This document shows positions 44,741 to 54,150 of a stretch of 64,000 bases of DNA, piece by piece. The stretch is taken from assembly GCF_003122385.1 (NCBI RefSeq), contig NZ_CP029255.1:3472001-3536000 (forward strand), written 5' to 3'. The position numbers and the translations under genes were made by a program. Under the pieces are notes generated by a model. The model searched no databases. It saw only the letters and a list, made by a program, of their open reading frames with translations, and had not been told where the DNA came from. The number at the start of each line of letters is the position of its first letter. Position 1 is the first letter of the stretch. The DNA is from Flavobacterium crocinum. Its GTDB lineage: Bacteria; Bacteroidota; Bacteroidia; Flavobacteriales; Flavobacteriaceae.

Positions 44741-47176
44741 TTATTCGGTTTTTAGATATTGTAAAACATCAACTTTTGTAGCCTGATAGGTTCTGGATAA
44801 GACTACAATTAAGGTTAAGAATAATAAAACGGCGAAGCCAATTAAGAACGGATAAATTGAAATATCAATTCTAAAAACGAAGTCTTCGAGCCATTTATTC
44901 AATAAATAGTAAGCAGGAAACAATGCCAGCAAGAAACCGATTAAACAAAATATAACATATTGTTTAGAAAGTTCTTTCAGTAAAACATGCGTTTCTGCGC
45001 CTAGTGTTTTTCGGATAGCGATTTCCTTCATTCTGCTTTGAATGGAGTAGGAAGCTAAAGCGAAAAGTCCGAACAATGCAATCAGAATAACGATCACATT
45101 TAACAAAGAAAAAAGGTTTCTCTGATTGATAAAATCTTTATAGGTTCTGGCGTAAGCCTTGTCTACAAAATCATACTTAAAAGGGAAATCGGCGTCTATA
45201 TTTTTTCTCCAGAATTTTTCAAGATTCGGAATCGTATTGGCCATTTCGACCGGATTTACTTTAACAAAAATTCGGGAAACATTAATATTCATCCAGTCTA
45301 TAGTTTTCAGATGAAAAAAGAGCATTGGCGGAATTTTGGCTTTTGGTCCCCAGAGATTGAAATCTTTTACAATTCCAATAATTTTTAATTTACGGTCATT
45401 CCAGTTTACAATTTTCCCAATCGGATTTTTATCGTTGATTATTTTCAACGCCGTTTCATTAATTAAAACAGAACTTATAGTATCTGAGGCAATTTTTTTA
45501 TCAAAATAGCGGCCTTCAGTCAACTTGATTTTCAGCATTTCGAGCATTCCGTAATCAATAGCCATATTCTGGCTTTGAATGTTTTTATCATGATAATTAA
45601 AGGTCGAAGACGAAGTTCCGCCACCATCAAAAGAAAAAGCACCTGTACTTACTTCTGAAACTCCTTTAATCTTAACGATTTCCTGTTTAAGCGTTTCATA
45701 TTTGGTATATAGGCTTTTAAGGGCTATAGTGTCATTAAAGTCTATCTGTGGTTTTTTATAATTTATTTCCAAAACCTGATCACCTTTAAAACCTAAATCT
45801 CTATTGTTTAAAAATTGTACCTGATCGTAAACGATATAAGATCCTATGATAAAAAAAGAAGCAATAGAAAATTGTAAAATTAACATTCCGTTTCGGAGCC
45901 AGATGCCACTTTTACTTCTTTCAAAGTTTCCTTTCAATACCTTTGAAGCTTCAAAATTAGAAACGTATAGCGCCGGAAGTATTCCTGCAACAATTACAGT
46001 CACAATAAAAATAATCAAGAGCTCACAAAAAAAGGAAGTTCCGCTAAGGCTCAGTTGTTTCTCAAGAAAATTGTTGTAAAAAGGCAGTGATAATTCGACA
46101 ATAACCAGAGATAATAATATAGAAAAAGTGGTGATGATAAAAGTCTCAAAAATAAACTGCCATACAATATTACTTTTTGATGCTCCCGCAATTTTTCTAA
46201 TGCCGACTTCCTTAGCTCTTTTAATGGCATTTGCCGTTGCGAGATTGATGTAATTAAAAAGCGATAAGATTAAAATCAGTACCGATAATCCCATCATGAT
46301 TAGCAAAAAATCATAATTGCCTTCGCCTTCCGCATAACCATCAACAAGTCCATGTAACCTTGCATCTTTAAGCGGATCTAAAAATATTTTCATATTTTCG
46401 GCCCCATTTTTTTTCTCCCATTGAGCAATGGTCAAACCTTCTTCTCTTGCCCATCGCACTGTACGGTTTTTGTACAACAGATCGCTCATTTTGGCAGCGA
46501 CTTTATCTTTGTCAGCAGGATTTTTTAGCTTTAATAATAAGCCTAAATTAAAATTACTCCAGTTATCCCTTTCCTTAGGAATTCTTTCTGCTATAAAATT
46601 GATAACAGCTTCCGGTGCCATTGAAGATTTTCCGGGAATAGTGTAAACGCCCATTACGATAAGTTTTCTGTCCTGATATCGAATGGTTTTTCCGAGTACA
46701 TTTACATTTCCAAATAGTTTTAGAGCTGTTTCTTTAGATATTGCAATACAAGTTTCGTCTTTTATGGCCGTTTTAGCATTTCCTTTAATAAAATGAAAAG
46801 GAAACATATCAAAGAACGCCTTTTGAGCATCAATTACATTAAAAATGGCTTTTTTGTCGTTGCATTGCAGTAATTTCTGAGCATACCACATATCCAGATA
46901 ACAATAACTTTCCAGTTCTTTAAAATCGGTTTTAAAATAATCTTCAAAGGTTAAGACATTCGTTACCCATAAATTGGTTTCGCTGACCTTGCTTAAAGAT
47001 TGAAAAACGACTTCTTTATTAGGATTCCATTCATTGTAACTTTGTTCGTCGTTCCAATACAAAATGGAAAAGATCAAACCGGCAATTCCTATACTGAGGC
47101 CTAAAATATTCAAGCCTGTAAAAAGTTTGTTGTTCTTTAGATGAAAAATAAAAGTATTAATCCAGTTTTGCAGCAT
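44741..47176 (-). CDS. ABC transporter permease, FtsX/MacB type (first copy)
   Basis: An 811-residue paralogue of the downstream permease with the same order: N-terminal helix (NILGLSIGIAGLIFSILYW), periplasmic MacB_PCD domain, FtsX domain with ANAIKRAKEVGIRKIAGASK, second periplasmic domain, and final FtsX domain with YSIQSRMKEIAIRKTLGAE. The two copies are similar along their full length, so they arose by tandem duplication and may form a heterodimer. It starts 4 bp after the ATPase gene. Substrate is unknown; the sigma-54 activator divergent to the operon suggests envelope-stress control. Confidence 0.87.
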   Translation of the reverse strand: MLQNWINTFIFHLKNNKLFTGLNILGLSIGIAGLIFSILYWNDEQSYNEWNPNKEVVFQSLSKVSETNLWVTNVLTFEDYFKTDFKELESYCYLDMWYAQKLLQCNDKKAIFNVIDAQKAFFDMFPFHFIKGNAKTAIKDETCIAISKETALKLFGNVNVLGKTIRYQDRKLIVMGVYTIPGKSSMAPEAVINFIAERIPKERDNWSNFNLGLLLKLKNPADKDKVAAKMSDLLYKNRTVRWAREEGLTIAQWEKKNGAENMKIFLDPLKDARLHGLVDGYAEGEGNYDFLLIMMGLSVLILILSLFNYINLATANAIKRAKEVGIRKIAGASKSNIVWQFIFETFIITTFSILLSLVIVELSLPFYNNFLEKQLSLSGTSFFCELLIIFIVTVIVAGILPALYVSNFEASKVLKGNFERSKSGIWLRNGMLILQFSIASFFIIGSYIVYDQVQFLNNRDLGFKGDQVLEINYKKPQIDFNDTIALKSLYTKYETLKQEIVKIKGVSEVSTGAFSFDGGGTSSSTFNYHDKNIQSQNMAIDYGMLEMLKIKLTEGRYFDKKIASDTISSVLINETALKIINDKNPIGKIVNWNDRKLKIIGIVKDFNLWGPKAKIPPMLFFHLKTIDWMNINVSRIFVKVNPVEMANTIPNLEKFWRKNIDADFPFKYDFVDKAYARTYKDFINQRNLFSLLNVIVILIALFGLFALASYSIQSRMKEIAIRKTLGAETHVLLKELSKQYVIFCLIGFLLALFPAYYLLNKWLEDFVFRIDISIYPFLIGFAVLLFLTLIVVLSRTYQATKVDVLQYLKTE

Positions 47177-47180
47177 AATT

Positions 47181-47891
47181 CTAGTTTTTAGCCGTTACCA
47201 GAACATCAACATTTCTGTGGTTTACTTTTTCAGAAAGGATCATTCCGTCTTTCATTAAAATAGTTTTTTGTGAAAATGAAGCGTCGTAATCAGAATGCGT
47301 GACCATTAGAATTGTCGAACCGCTGGCATGAAGATCCGTTAGCAATTCCATAACCTCATTTCCGTTTTTGCTGTCCAGATTTCCGGTAGGTTCATCGGCC
47401 AGAATAATTTTGGGATTATTGATTAAGGCTCTCGCAACAGCCACACGTTGTTGTTGACCACCCGAAAGTTGTTGTGGAAAATGTTTCAGGCGATGAGAGA
47501 TTCCTAATATTTTGGCAATTTCGTTTACTCTGGATTTTCTTTCAGCAGACGGAACATTACTGTAAATCAAAGGAAGTTCAATATTGTCGAAAACCGATAA
47601 TTCATCAATCAGATTGAAATTTTGAAAAATGAATCCGATGTTTTCTTTTCTCGCTGCTGATTTTGCTTTTTCTTTTAAACCAACCATTTCCTGATCGAGC
47701 AGTTTATAACTTCCGTCCGAAGCACTGTCCAGAAGTCCGATAATGTTCAATAAAGTTGATTTCCCGCTTCCCGAAGGTCCCATAATCGAAACAAAATCGC
47801 CTTGATTGATAGTTAATGAGATTTCGCTTAAAGCTCTTGTTTCTAATTCTTCAGTTCTAAATACTTTTGAAAGTTTTTGAATTGTAATCAT
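47181..47891 (-). CDS. ABC transporter ATP-binding protein, LolD/MacB type
   Basis: A 236-residue ATPase with Walker A GPSGSGKST, Q-loop FIFQNFNLIDELSVFDNIELPL, signature LSGGQQQRVAVARAL, Walker B IILADEPTGNLDSKNG and H-loop MVTHSDYDA. The TGNLDS extension after Walker B is typical of the MacB/LolD/FtsE group. It heads an operon with two FtsX-type permeases and must energise both. A sigma-54-like promoter lies about 175 bp upstream of its start. Confidence 0.92.
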   Translation of the reverse strand: MITIQKLSKVFRTEELETRALSEISLTINQGDFVSIMGPSGSGKSTLLNIIGLLDSASDGSYKLLDQEMVGLKEKAKSAARKENIGFIFQNFNLIDELSVFDNIELPLIYSNVPSAERKSRVNEIAKILGISHRLKHFPQQLSGGQQQRVAVARALINNPKIILADEPTGNLDSKNGNEVMELLTDLHASGSTILMVTHSDYDASFSQKTILMKDGMILSEKVNHRNVDVLVTAKN

Positions 47892-48058
47892 AATTTGACT
47901 GTTTGTTTTTTGATTGATTTTCTTTTTAAAATTTTATGCCTTCGGAAATGAAAGAAACAAGTCTGAAAATTAAGATAATTTCGATGTAATTTGTACTTAA
48001 TTATTTTGTTATTTTTACTTCCAAAAGGCTTTAATAATTAATGATTTACCAGTTCTAA

Positions 48059-48075
48059 TGTGATTTTCGTGCCAG
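48059..48075 (-). promoter_or_regulatory. Candidate sigma-54 promoter of the ABC operon
   Basis: On the minus strand CTGGCAC-G-AAAA-TCACA fits the -24 box perfectly at the correct spacing, with a degenerate -12 box (TCACA versus TTGCA). It points toward the ABC operon and lies opposite an NtrC-type activator gene. Confidence 0.5.
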
Positions 48076-48135
48076 TAATTTAAAGACTGTAAAAGCTTAA
48101 TTTTTAATGATTTATTTATCGAAAAAATATTCGAC

Positions 48136-48151
48136 TGTCCATTAATGGACA
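48136..48151. promoter_or_regulatory. 16-bp perfect palindrome, probable enhancer site of the NtrC-type activator
   Basis: TGTCCATTAATGGACA is fully self-complementary. It lies about 60 bp upstream of the candidate sigma-54 promoter and 24 bp before the activator start codon, so it could serve activation of the operon and autoregulation. A half-site CGTCCA follows at 48158-48163. Confidence 0.55.
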
Positions 48152-48175
48152 CCTTTCGTCCAAAACCGAACAACA

Positions 48176-49525
48176 ATGAAAAAAACAAACGCATCGATTT
48201 TAATCATAGACGATCAGGAAGACATTCTTTTTGCGTCGAAAGTGTACCTGAAAAAGTATTTTGAAAACATTTTTACGCTCAATAATCCGAAAAATATTGT
48301 CGAATTACTGGCAAAAAATACCATCGATGTCGTTTTGTTGGATATGAATTACAGAATTGGTTTTGAAGATGGGAGAGAAGGTTTGTATTTATTAAAAGAA
48401 ATTAAAACGCTTTCGCCAAAAACGGTTGTGATTTTAATGACAGCTTTTGGAAAAGTAGAAACTGCCGTTGAAGGGTTAAAATCGGGTGCTTTTGATTATA
48501 TATTAAAACCCTGGGAAAACAAAAAACTTCTGGAATCGGTAAAACAAGCTGTTGACAAAGCCCGAAAAGAACAGAAAAAGGTTAAAGAAGTTGAAATTAA
48601 AAATGACTTTTTTATCGGAAATTCTGAAGCCATTAAAAAAGCCTATTCTCTTGCCGACAAAGTTGCCAAAACAGATGCGAATGTTTTAATTCTGGGTGAA
48701 AACGGAACAGGAAAGTTTGTTTTGGCACATCATATTTATTCGCAGTCCGAACGAAAAGAAAAGCCTTTTATCGCAGTCGATTTAGGATCTTTAAATGCTA
48801 ATATTTTCGAAAGCGAATTATTCGGTTATGCCAAAGGCGCTTTTACAGATGCGAAAATTGATACACCGGGACGTTTTGAAATGGCGCAGAACGGAACTAT
48901 TTTTTTGGATGAAATCGGAAATGTACCGCTTCAATTGCAATCCAAACTCCTTCAGGTTATTCAGACCAAAACCGTAACAAGATTAGGAGAAACCAAAATC
49001 AGACCTTTAAATGTTCGCATTCTAACCGCAACCAATCTGAATCTGAAAGAAGAAGTAGCCGATAAAAACTTCCGTGAAGACTTGTATTATCGCATTAATA
49101 CGATGGAAATTGTTTTGCCTCCTTTACGTGAAAGAAATGAAGATAAAATTCCGCTGGCAGAATATCTTCTGGATAAAATGATTGAAAAATACGGAAGAGA
49201 TGAAATTACATTTGATTCTAAAGTATTGGAACAACTAGAAAAACACGCCTGGAACGGAAATATCCGCGAAATGGAAAATAAAATAGAACGCGCTGTGATT
49301 CTGTGTGAAAACAATAAAATCACAGTTTCTGATCTGGATTTGGAGATCGTTACACCTTATGAAGACAGTTCTGATGATATTCAGCTTAGTGCCGTCGAAA
49401 AGTCAACGGTCGAAAAAGCACTTCTTAAAAACAATAATAATATTAGTAAAACGGCAGAAGAACTGGGACTTTCCAGAGGAGCCTTGTACCGCCGTTTAGA
49501 AAAATACAATATCAACATCAGCTAA
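48176..49525 (+). CDS. NtrC family sigma-54-dependent response regulator
   Basis: A 449-residue activator. The receiver (residues 5-125) has a DDQED acidic pocket, phospho-acceptor Asp at VVLLDMNY and Lys at ILKPWENK. The AAA+ domain shows Walker A GENGTGKFV, ELFGYAKGAFTDA, Walker B GTIFLDEIGN and RILTATNLNL. The sigma-54 contact loop reads GAFTDA where GAFTGA is usual. The C-terminal Fis-type HTH is NISKTAEELGLSRGALYRRL. It is divergent from the ABC operon and followed by its kinase after 1 bp. Confidence 0.92.
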   Translation: MKKTNASILIIDDQEDILFASKVYLKKYFENIFTLNNPKNIVELLAKNTIDVVLLDMNYRIGFEDGREGLYLLKEIKTLSPKTVVILMTAFGKVETAVEGLKSGAFDYILKPWENKKLLESVKQAVDKARKEQKKVKEVEIKNDFFIGNSEAIKKAYSLADKVAKTDANVLILGENGTGKFVLAHHIYSQSERKEKPFIAVDLGSLNANIFESELFGYAKGAFTDAKIDTPGRFEMAQNGTIFLDEIGNVPLQLQSKLLQVIQTKTVTRLGETKIRPLNVRILTATNLNLKEEVADKNFREDLYYRINTMEIVLPPLRERNEDKIPLAEYLLDKMIEKYGRDEITFDSKVLEQLEKHAWNGNIREMENKIERAVILCENNKITVSDLDLEIVTPYEDSSDDIQLSAVEKSTVEKALLKNNNNISKTAEELGLSRGALYRRLEKYNINIS

Positions 49526-49526
49526 T

Positions 49527-50867
49527 ATGTTTAAGACATTACAAACTTATAAACTGCTTTTTCTGCGCTTAATACTCATTGTTGCAGGAATTGAACTTTC
49601 GATTTATTTCTTTAAAATCAGATTATTGTTTACAGGCATTTTCGGACTCTGTATCGTTTTTCTGATTGTTCGCGAGATGTATTTTTATGTTCGGAATTTT
49701 GTTCTGATTTACGATAAAACGATTGCTTCGATTTTGCAGAACGATTTTTCTTCTGATTTTTCGAAGCACAGATTCAATAGAAGTTATAATGATTTATTTC
49801 AGTTGTATGAAACTTTGAAAAATAAGGAAAACGAGCAAATTTCTAAAGACATTATTTATCGTTCGATTTTAAATAATATCGAAACAGCAGTTGTTATTTT
49901 ACAAAAACAGGAAAATGAATGGAGCATATTTTTAATGAACGATTATTTTTCCAATCATTTTAATGTGCCGAAAGTTTCCAAATGGAAATATTTAAAAAAT
50001 CAATTGCCTGCTTTATGCGAAATTATAGAAGAAGATGATTTTCATGAAGTTAAAACCTCTATAGATATTAGTATTAACAAGCAAAGCAGACAGACATTTG
50101 TTTTGCAGGCTTCACGTACCGAAATTTTTGAACAGGATTATTTTATTGTTTTATTAGATTCGATTCAGAATGTGGTGGAGAAAAAAGAAAAAGATGCCTG
50201 GATTAATTTGATGAAAGTAATCTCGCATGAGCTTTTAAATTCTATAACGCCAATTCGTTCTATTTGTCAGAACCTGCAGGATTTGGTAGAGCAGGATTCA
50301 CTTTCAACGGAAGATCTGGAAGACATCAAAACCAGTGTCGAAACAATGTTGAGACGAAGCGATCATTTACAGAAATTTGTAGAAGGATATCGAAAACTTG
50401 CCATGCTTCCATCTCCAAAAAAGGAAAAAATTGAACTGCAGTATTTGATAGAAAATGTACTTCAAATCATGAATCCACTATTGCGAAAAGATAATATTGA
50501 AGTCATAAATTCAATTACACATAATTACTTAATCAATGTCGATCAACAACAACTGGAACAAGTACTAATTAATTTACTGACGAATTCCATTAATGCATTG
50601 AGTCAAAACGATCAGAAACAGATTTTTATTTCGGCTGAAGCCAAAGAAAACCGTTTCTTTATAAAGATTACCGACAACGGAAAAGGAATAGAAAAAGAGA
50701 TTGAAGACAAAATTTTCCTTCCCTTTTTTACCACTCGAAATGAAGGTGCGGGAATTGGTTTAACGCTTTCTAAAAACATTGTAGAAGCGCACGGAGGTTA
50801 TATTCTCAACAAAAATGAAAAAGGGAAAACTACTTTTGAGATTTGTTTGGTTGAGGATATAAATTAG
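49527..50867 (+). CDS. NtrY-like sensor histidine kinase
   Basis: A 446-residue kinase with two N-terminal membrane helices separated by only a few residues (positions about 8-50), so it probably senses within or near the membrane. A PAS-like region (residues 110-215) precedes the phospho-acceptor His in MKVISHELLNSITPIRSI. The ATPase domain has LLTNSINALSQ, ITDNGKGIEKE, and GAGIGLTLSKNIVEAHGG. The kinase follows its NtrC-type regulator after 1 bp and forms the two-component pair for the divergent ABC operon. Confidence 0.9.
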   Translation: MFKTLQTYKLLFLRLILIVAGIELSIYFFKIRLLFTGIFGLCIVFLIVREMYFYVRNFVLIYDKTIASILQNDFSSDFSKHRFNRSYNDLFQLYETLKNKENEQISKDIIYRSILNNIETAVVILQKQENEWSIFLMNDYFSNHFNVPKVSKWKYLKNQLPALCEIIEEDDFHEVKTSIDISINKQSRQTFVLQASRTEIFEQDYFIVLLDSIQNVVEKKEKDAWINLMKVISHELLNSITPIRSICQNLQDLVEQDSLSTEDLEDIKTSVETMLRRSDHLQKFVEGYRKLAMLPSPKKEKIELQYLIENVLQIMNPLLRKDNIEVINSITHNYLINVDQQQLEQVLINLLTNSINALSQNDQKQIFISAEAKENRFFIKITDNGKGIEKEIEDKIFLPFFTTRNEGAGIGLTLSKNIVEAHGGYILNKNEKGKTTFEICLVEDIN

Positions 50868-50880
50868 GAAAACTTAAAAT

Positions 50881-51035
50881 TTTTAAACACATAGGAACAT
50901 AGATTTTAGAACGGTAAAAGGCGTTTCACTTGCATAAATGCACATAGGCTATGTGTTAATGACTAGTCATTTTCTTTTATTCTTAGCAAGTAAAGCAAGG
51001 ACAAAAAATCTATGTTTCTATGTGTTTAAAAAAAA
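50881..51035. repeat. Family A palindromic repeat, full copy
   Basis: Left arm TTTTAAACACATAGGAACAT, core AAAAGGCGTTTCACTTG, an inner CACATAG..CTATGTG pair and right arm ATCTATGTTTCTATGTGTTT form a palindrome of about 155 bp. It lies between the kinase stop and the ilvD stop and ends 1 bp before the latter. Confidence 0.8.
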
Positions 51036-51036
51036 A

Positions 51037-52728
51037 TTAATCCAAATCGGTTTTCAAAACCGCACCGGTACTGGCATTAGTTACAAGAGCACGATATTGA
51101 CCAAGCCATTTTGAATTTAAAGGTTTTTTCAAAGGTTTGAAAGCTTCTTTTCTGGCTTTGATTTCTTCATCGGTCAAATTAACAGACAAAATATACTGAT
51201 CCACATCGATATGAATTTCGTCTCCATCTTTAACCAGACCAATCATTCCGCCTTCGGCAGCTTCTGGCGAAACGTGTCCTATAGAAGCGCCTCTGGTTGC
51301 ACCGCTGAATCTTCCGTCGGTAATTAACGCTACAGAACTTCCTAATCCCATTCCCATAATTAAACTGGTAGGAGAGAGCATTTCCTGCATTCCGGGTCCG
51401 CCTTTTGGTCCTTCGTAACGAATAACGACTACATTTCCCGCTTTGACTTTTCCCATCATAATTCCGGCAATCGCATCGGCCTGACCGTCAAAACAAACGG
51501 CTTTTCCGGTAAAAACTCTTCCGCCTGTAAGTCCGGCGGTCTTAATAACGGCACCTTGTTCGGCAAGATTTCCGTATAGAATTGCCAGTCCGCCCACATT
51601 ACTGTACGGATTGTCTATTGTATGAATGATGTTGGTATCTTTGATTTCGGCATTAGCAATTTTCTCCAATATTGTTTCTCCGCTTATCGTTAAATTATCC
51701 AATAAAACACCAGAACCTCTTTTGTTCATTTCTTTCATAACTGCATTTACACCACCGGCTCGATTGATATCTTCCATGTGAACCGTGCTTAAACTTGGCG
51801 AAATTTTGGCAATATGAGAAATGTTTCCGGAAATCGTATTAATGTCTTTCAGCTTAAAATCGACATTCGCTTCGTTTGCAATCGCAAGCATGTGTAAAAC
51901 GGTATTACTGCTTCCGCCCATTGCCATATCAACAGCAAAAGCATTTCTTACGGCATTTTCGTTTAAGATGTTTTTCAGTTTGAATTTCTCAATTTCCTGC
52001 TGATCTTTTGCAATAGCACAAATTCTTCTCGCAGCTTCACGATACAATTGTTCACGTTCCGGAGTTTGTGCCAAAATAGTTCCGTTTCCGGGTAGCGCAA
52101 TTCCCATCGCTTCCATCAATGTATTCATGGAGTTTGCTGTAAACATTCCGGAACAGCTTCCACCGCTTGGGCAGGCATTACATTCAATATCGTACAATTC
52201 TTCGTCTGATATTTTTCCAGCTTCGTGTTTTCCAACTGCTTCAAAAGCAGTAGCCAAATCGATTGCCGTACCATTTTTGGTGTAGCCTTTTGACATTGGC
52301 CCGCCACTCACAAAAATTGTTGGAACATCAACTCTAAGCGCGCCCATGATCATTCCAGGAACAATTTTATCACAATTTGGAATAGCAATCATAGCATCCA
52401 GTTTGTGTGCATTCATAACGCTTTCGATTGAATTGGCGATAATTTCACGACTCGGAAGCGAATAAAGCATTCCGTCGTGTCCCATTGCAATTCCGTCATC
52501 AATTCCGATCGTATTAAATTCGAATGGAACACAACCATTGGCACGAATTTCTTCTTTAATAATTTCGGATACTTTGTTTAGGAAAAAATGTCCAGGAATA
52601 ATTTCGATAAAAGAATTGGCAACGCCGATAAATGGTTTCCCAAAATCTTCATTTTTTAAGCCTGTAGCACGCAATAAGGATCTGTGAGGAGTTCGCTGAA
52701 CCCCTTTTTTTACTTCATCACTTCTCAT
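51037..52728 (-). CDS. ilvD: Dihydroxy-acid dehydratase
   Basis: A 563-residue iron-sulfur dehydratase that converts 2,3-dihydroxy-isovalerate and its methyl homologue to 2-oxo acids in valine and isoleucine synthesis. Cluster-ligand motifs are NCDKIVPGM and [20 protein letters not shown], and the C-terminal part has [21 protein letters not shown]. Length and motifs are complete. The expected ilvBNC genes do not follow. Instead the gene ends in a repeat, while a Crp/Fnr regulator lies 53 bp upstream in the same direction. A run of 13 T (52750-52762) separates the two genes. Confidence 0.95.
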   Translation of the reverse strand: MRSDEVKKGVQRTPHRSLLRATGLKNEDFGKPFIGVANSFIEIIPGHFFLNKVSEIIKEEIRANGCVPFEFNTIGIDDGIAMGHDGMLYSLPSREIIANSIESVMNAHKLDAMIAIPNCDKIVPGMIMGALRVDVPTIFVSGGPMSKGYTKNGTAIDLATAFEAVGKHEAGKISDEELYDIECNACPSGGSCSGMFTANSMNTLMEAMGIALPGNGTILAQTPEREQLYREAARRICAIAKDQQEIEKFKLKNILNENAVRNAFAVDMAMGGSSNTVLHMLAIANEANVDFKLKDINTISGNISHIAKISPSLSTVHMEDINRAGGVNAVMKEMNKRGSGVLLDNLTISGETILEKIANAEIKDTNIIHTIDNPYSNVGGLAILYGNLAEQGAVIKTAGLTGGRVFTGKAVCFDGQADAIAGIMMGKVKAGNVVVIRYEGPKGGPGMQEMLSPTSLIMGMGLGSSVALITDGRFSGATRGASIGHVSPEAAEGGMIGLVKDGDEIHIDVDQYILSVNLTDEEIKARKEAFKPLKKPLNSKWLGQYRALVTNASTGAVLKTDLD

Positions 52729-52781
52729 GATAAAAATGTTTTTTAATAGTTTTTTTTTTTTTGATAGTTAACAGATCATAA

Positions 52782-53351
52782 TTAAATCTGTGATTTTATT
52801 CTGCTTAAGGTTTCGGGAGAAACGTTAAGGTAGGCCGCAAGATTGGCGTTTGATAATCTTTGGACGAGTTCGGGGTTGTTTTTAAGAAGATTTCTATAAC
52901 GTTCAGCAGCATTTTGAGTGAGTAAACTGCTGAGTTTAGAAGTGATAACGGTCAGACCGTATTCCAGAATATAGATATACATTTTATCCCATTGCGGAAT
53001 AGTGTTTCTAAGTCTGAAAAAATCATCATAAGCAATCGCCAGAAGTTCTGAGTTTTCTACGGTTTCTATGTATTCTGCACTGGGCTCTCGTGAAATAAAA
53101 CTTACGATTGAGGTTAAAAAAGTGCCTTCAAAAGCCATAAAACGGGTTGCAATGCTATGGTCTTCAGTACTATAATATAAACGCAGACATCCTTTTTTAA
53201 TAAAAAATATTTTGTCTGCAACGGCACCTCTTTTCAGCAGTTGTTCATTTTTCTTTACTTGTATTAATTTAAAGCAGGAAAGAATGGTTTCAAGCTCCTC
53301 ATTTCTTAATTCTATTTTGCTTTTAATTAAAGTCTCAAGTTCACTTATCAT
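52782..53351 (-). CDS. Crp/Fnr family transcriptional regulator
   Basis: A protein of about 189 residues with an N-terminal cyclic-nucleotide-binding-like barrel (LLKRGAVADKIFFIKKGCLRLYY, FMAFEGTFLTSIVSFISREP) and a short C-terminal HTH (LVQRLSNANLAAYLNVSPETLSRIKSQI). The TTG at 53375 is rejected in favour of the ATG at 53351. The phosphate-binding RxS of true cAMP receptors is absent, as in most Bacteroidota members, so the ligand is unknown. It may be co-transcribed with ilvD. Confidence 0.82.
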   Translation of the reverse strand: MISELETLIKSKIELRNEELETILSCFKLIQVKKNEQLLKRGAVADKIFFIKKGCLRLYYSTEDHSIATRFMAFEGTFLTSIVSFISREPSAEYIETVENSELLAIAYDDFFRLRNTIPQWDKMYIYILEYGLTVITSKLSSLLTQNAAERYRNLLKNNPELVQRLSNANLAAYLNVSPETLSRIKSQI

Positions 53352-53491
53352 CGTTCCTTTTTTAATCAAATTCAAAATTAAAGTTAATCTCTCAGAAAAA
53401 CATTGACGAATGTCAAAATCGTATAAATTAAGCAGACTTTAACTTAAAATGTTAAGGGCTATTTTTTATTTTAGAACTACTGTTTTTTGTT

Positions 53492-53499
53492 TAAATTTG
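53492..53499 (+). promoter_or_regulatory. -7 promoter element of the heme oxygenase-phytochrome operon
   Basis: TAAATTTG matches TAnnTTTG and lies about 50 bp before the ATG at 53549. The upstream box is not clear. Confidence 0.4.
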
Positions 53500-53548
53500 T
53501 GAAAAGAGCTTTAGCAAATAAGGCTCATAAACCACACAACATTTTACA

Positions 53549-54145
53549 ATGAGTACACATACGAATTCTGCAATAGCTTCAGATTTTCTTCATAATCTAA
53601 AAACACAAACCGCTGATTCTCATCAAAAACTGGAAGAGCTTTCGGTATCAAAATCGATTATGTCTCCGGATATGAAGCTGGAAGAATATACCCATTATTT
53701 AAGTTTAATGCACGATGTTCATAACGATACTGAGGCCGTTATTTTTCCTTTTTTTGCGGATCTTTTGGAAGACTTAGAACAAAGAAGAAAGAAACATCTT
53801 ATAGAAGACGACCTTTTATTTTTAAATTATAAAAAAGCAGATTTTGCTAAAATTTTTCATAAACAGGAAATGTCAGTTCCTTTTGCACTTGGCGTTTTGT
53901 ACGTTGTAGAAGGCTCCACTTTAGGCGGAAGATTTATTCTGAAAAACGTTTCAAAATACCCAGAACTTTCAGGCGAAAAAGGTGTTTCTTATTTTAATGG
54001 TTATGGTGAAAAAACAGGAAGTTTCTGGAAAGCTTTCCTAAGTTTTCTATCAGAATACGAACAAAAGCACGAATGCGGAGAGGAGATTATTGAAGGAGCA
54101 GTATTTGCTTTTGATAGTATTTATAAACATTTTGAGGACAGGTAA
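53549..54145 (+). CDS. bphO: Biliverdin-producing heme oxygenase
   Basis: A 198-residue all-helical enzyme that opens heme to biliverdin, iron and CO. The proximal heme ligand is H25 in TADSHQKLEE, the same relative position as in other heme oxygenases. The distal helix with its Gly-rich kink is YVVEGSTLGGRFIL. It lies 5 bp before a bacteriophytochrome gene whose chromophore is biliverdin, the classical bphO-bphP arrangement. No iron-uptake gene is adjacent, which favours chromophore supply over iron scavenging. Confidence 0.9.
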   Translation: MSTHTNSAIASDFLHNLKTQTADSHQKLEELSVSKSIMSPDMKLEEYTHYLSLMHDVHNDTEAVIFPFFADLLEDLEQRRKKHLIEDDLLFLNYKKADFAKIFHKQEMSVPFALGVLYVVEGSTLGGRFILKNVSKYPELSGEKGVSYFNGYGEKTGSFWKAFLSFLSEYEQKHECGEEIIEGAVFAFDSIYKHFEDR

Positions 54146-54150
54146 AGACA

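Noticed and set aside
50881..51035. Family A repeat considered as an insertion sequence or small RNA gene
   Set aside because: There is no ORF and no visible promoter, so only the palindromic repeat can be supported.
53352..53375. TTG start extending the Crp/Fnr protein by 8 residues
   Set aside because: The ATG at 53351 gives a normal family N-terminus (MISELETLI).
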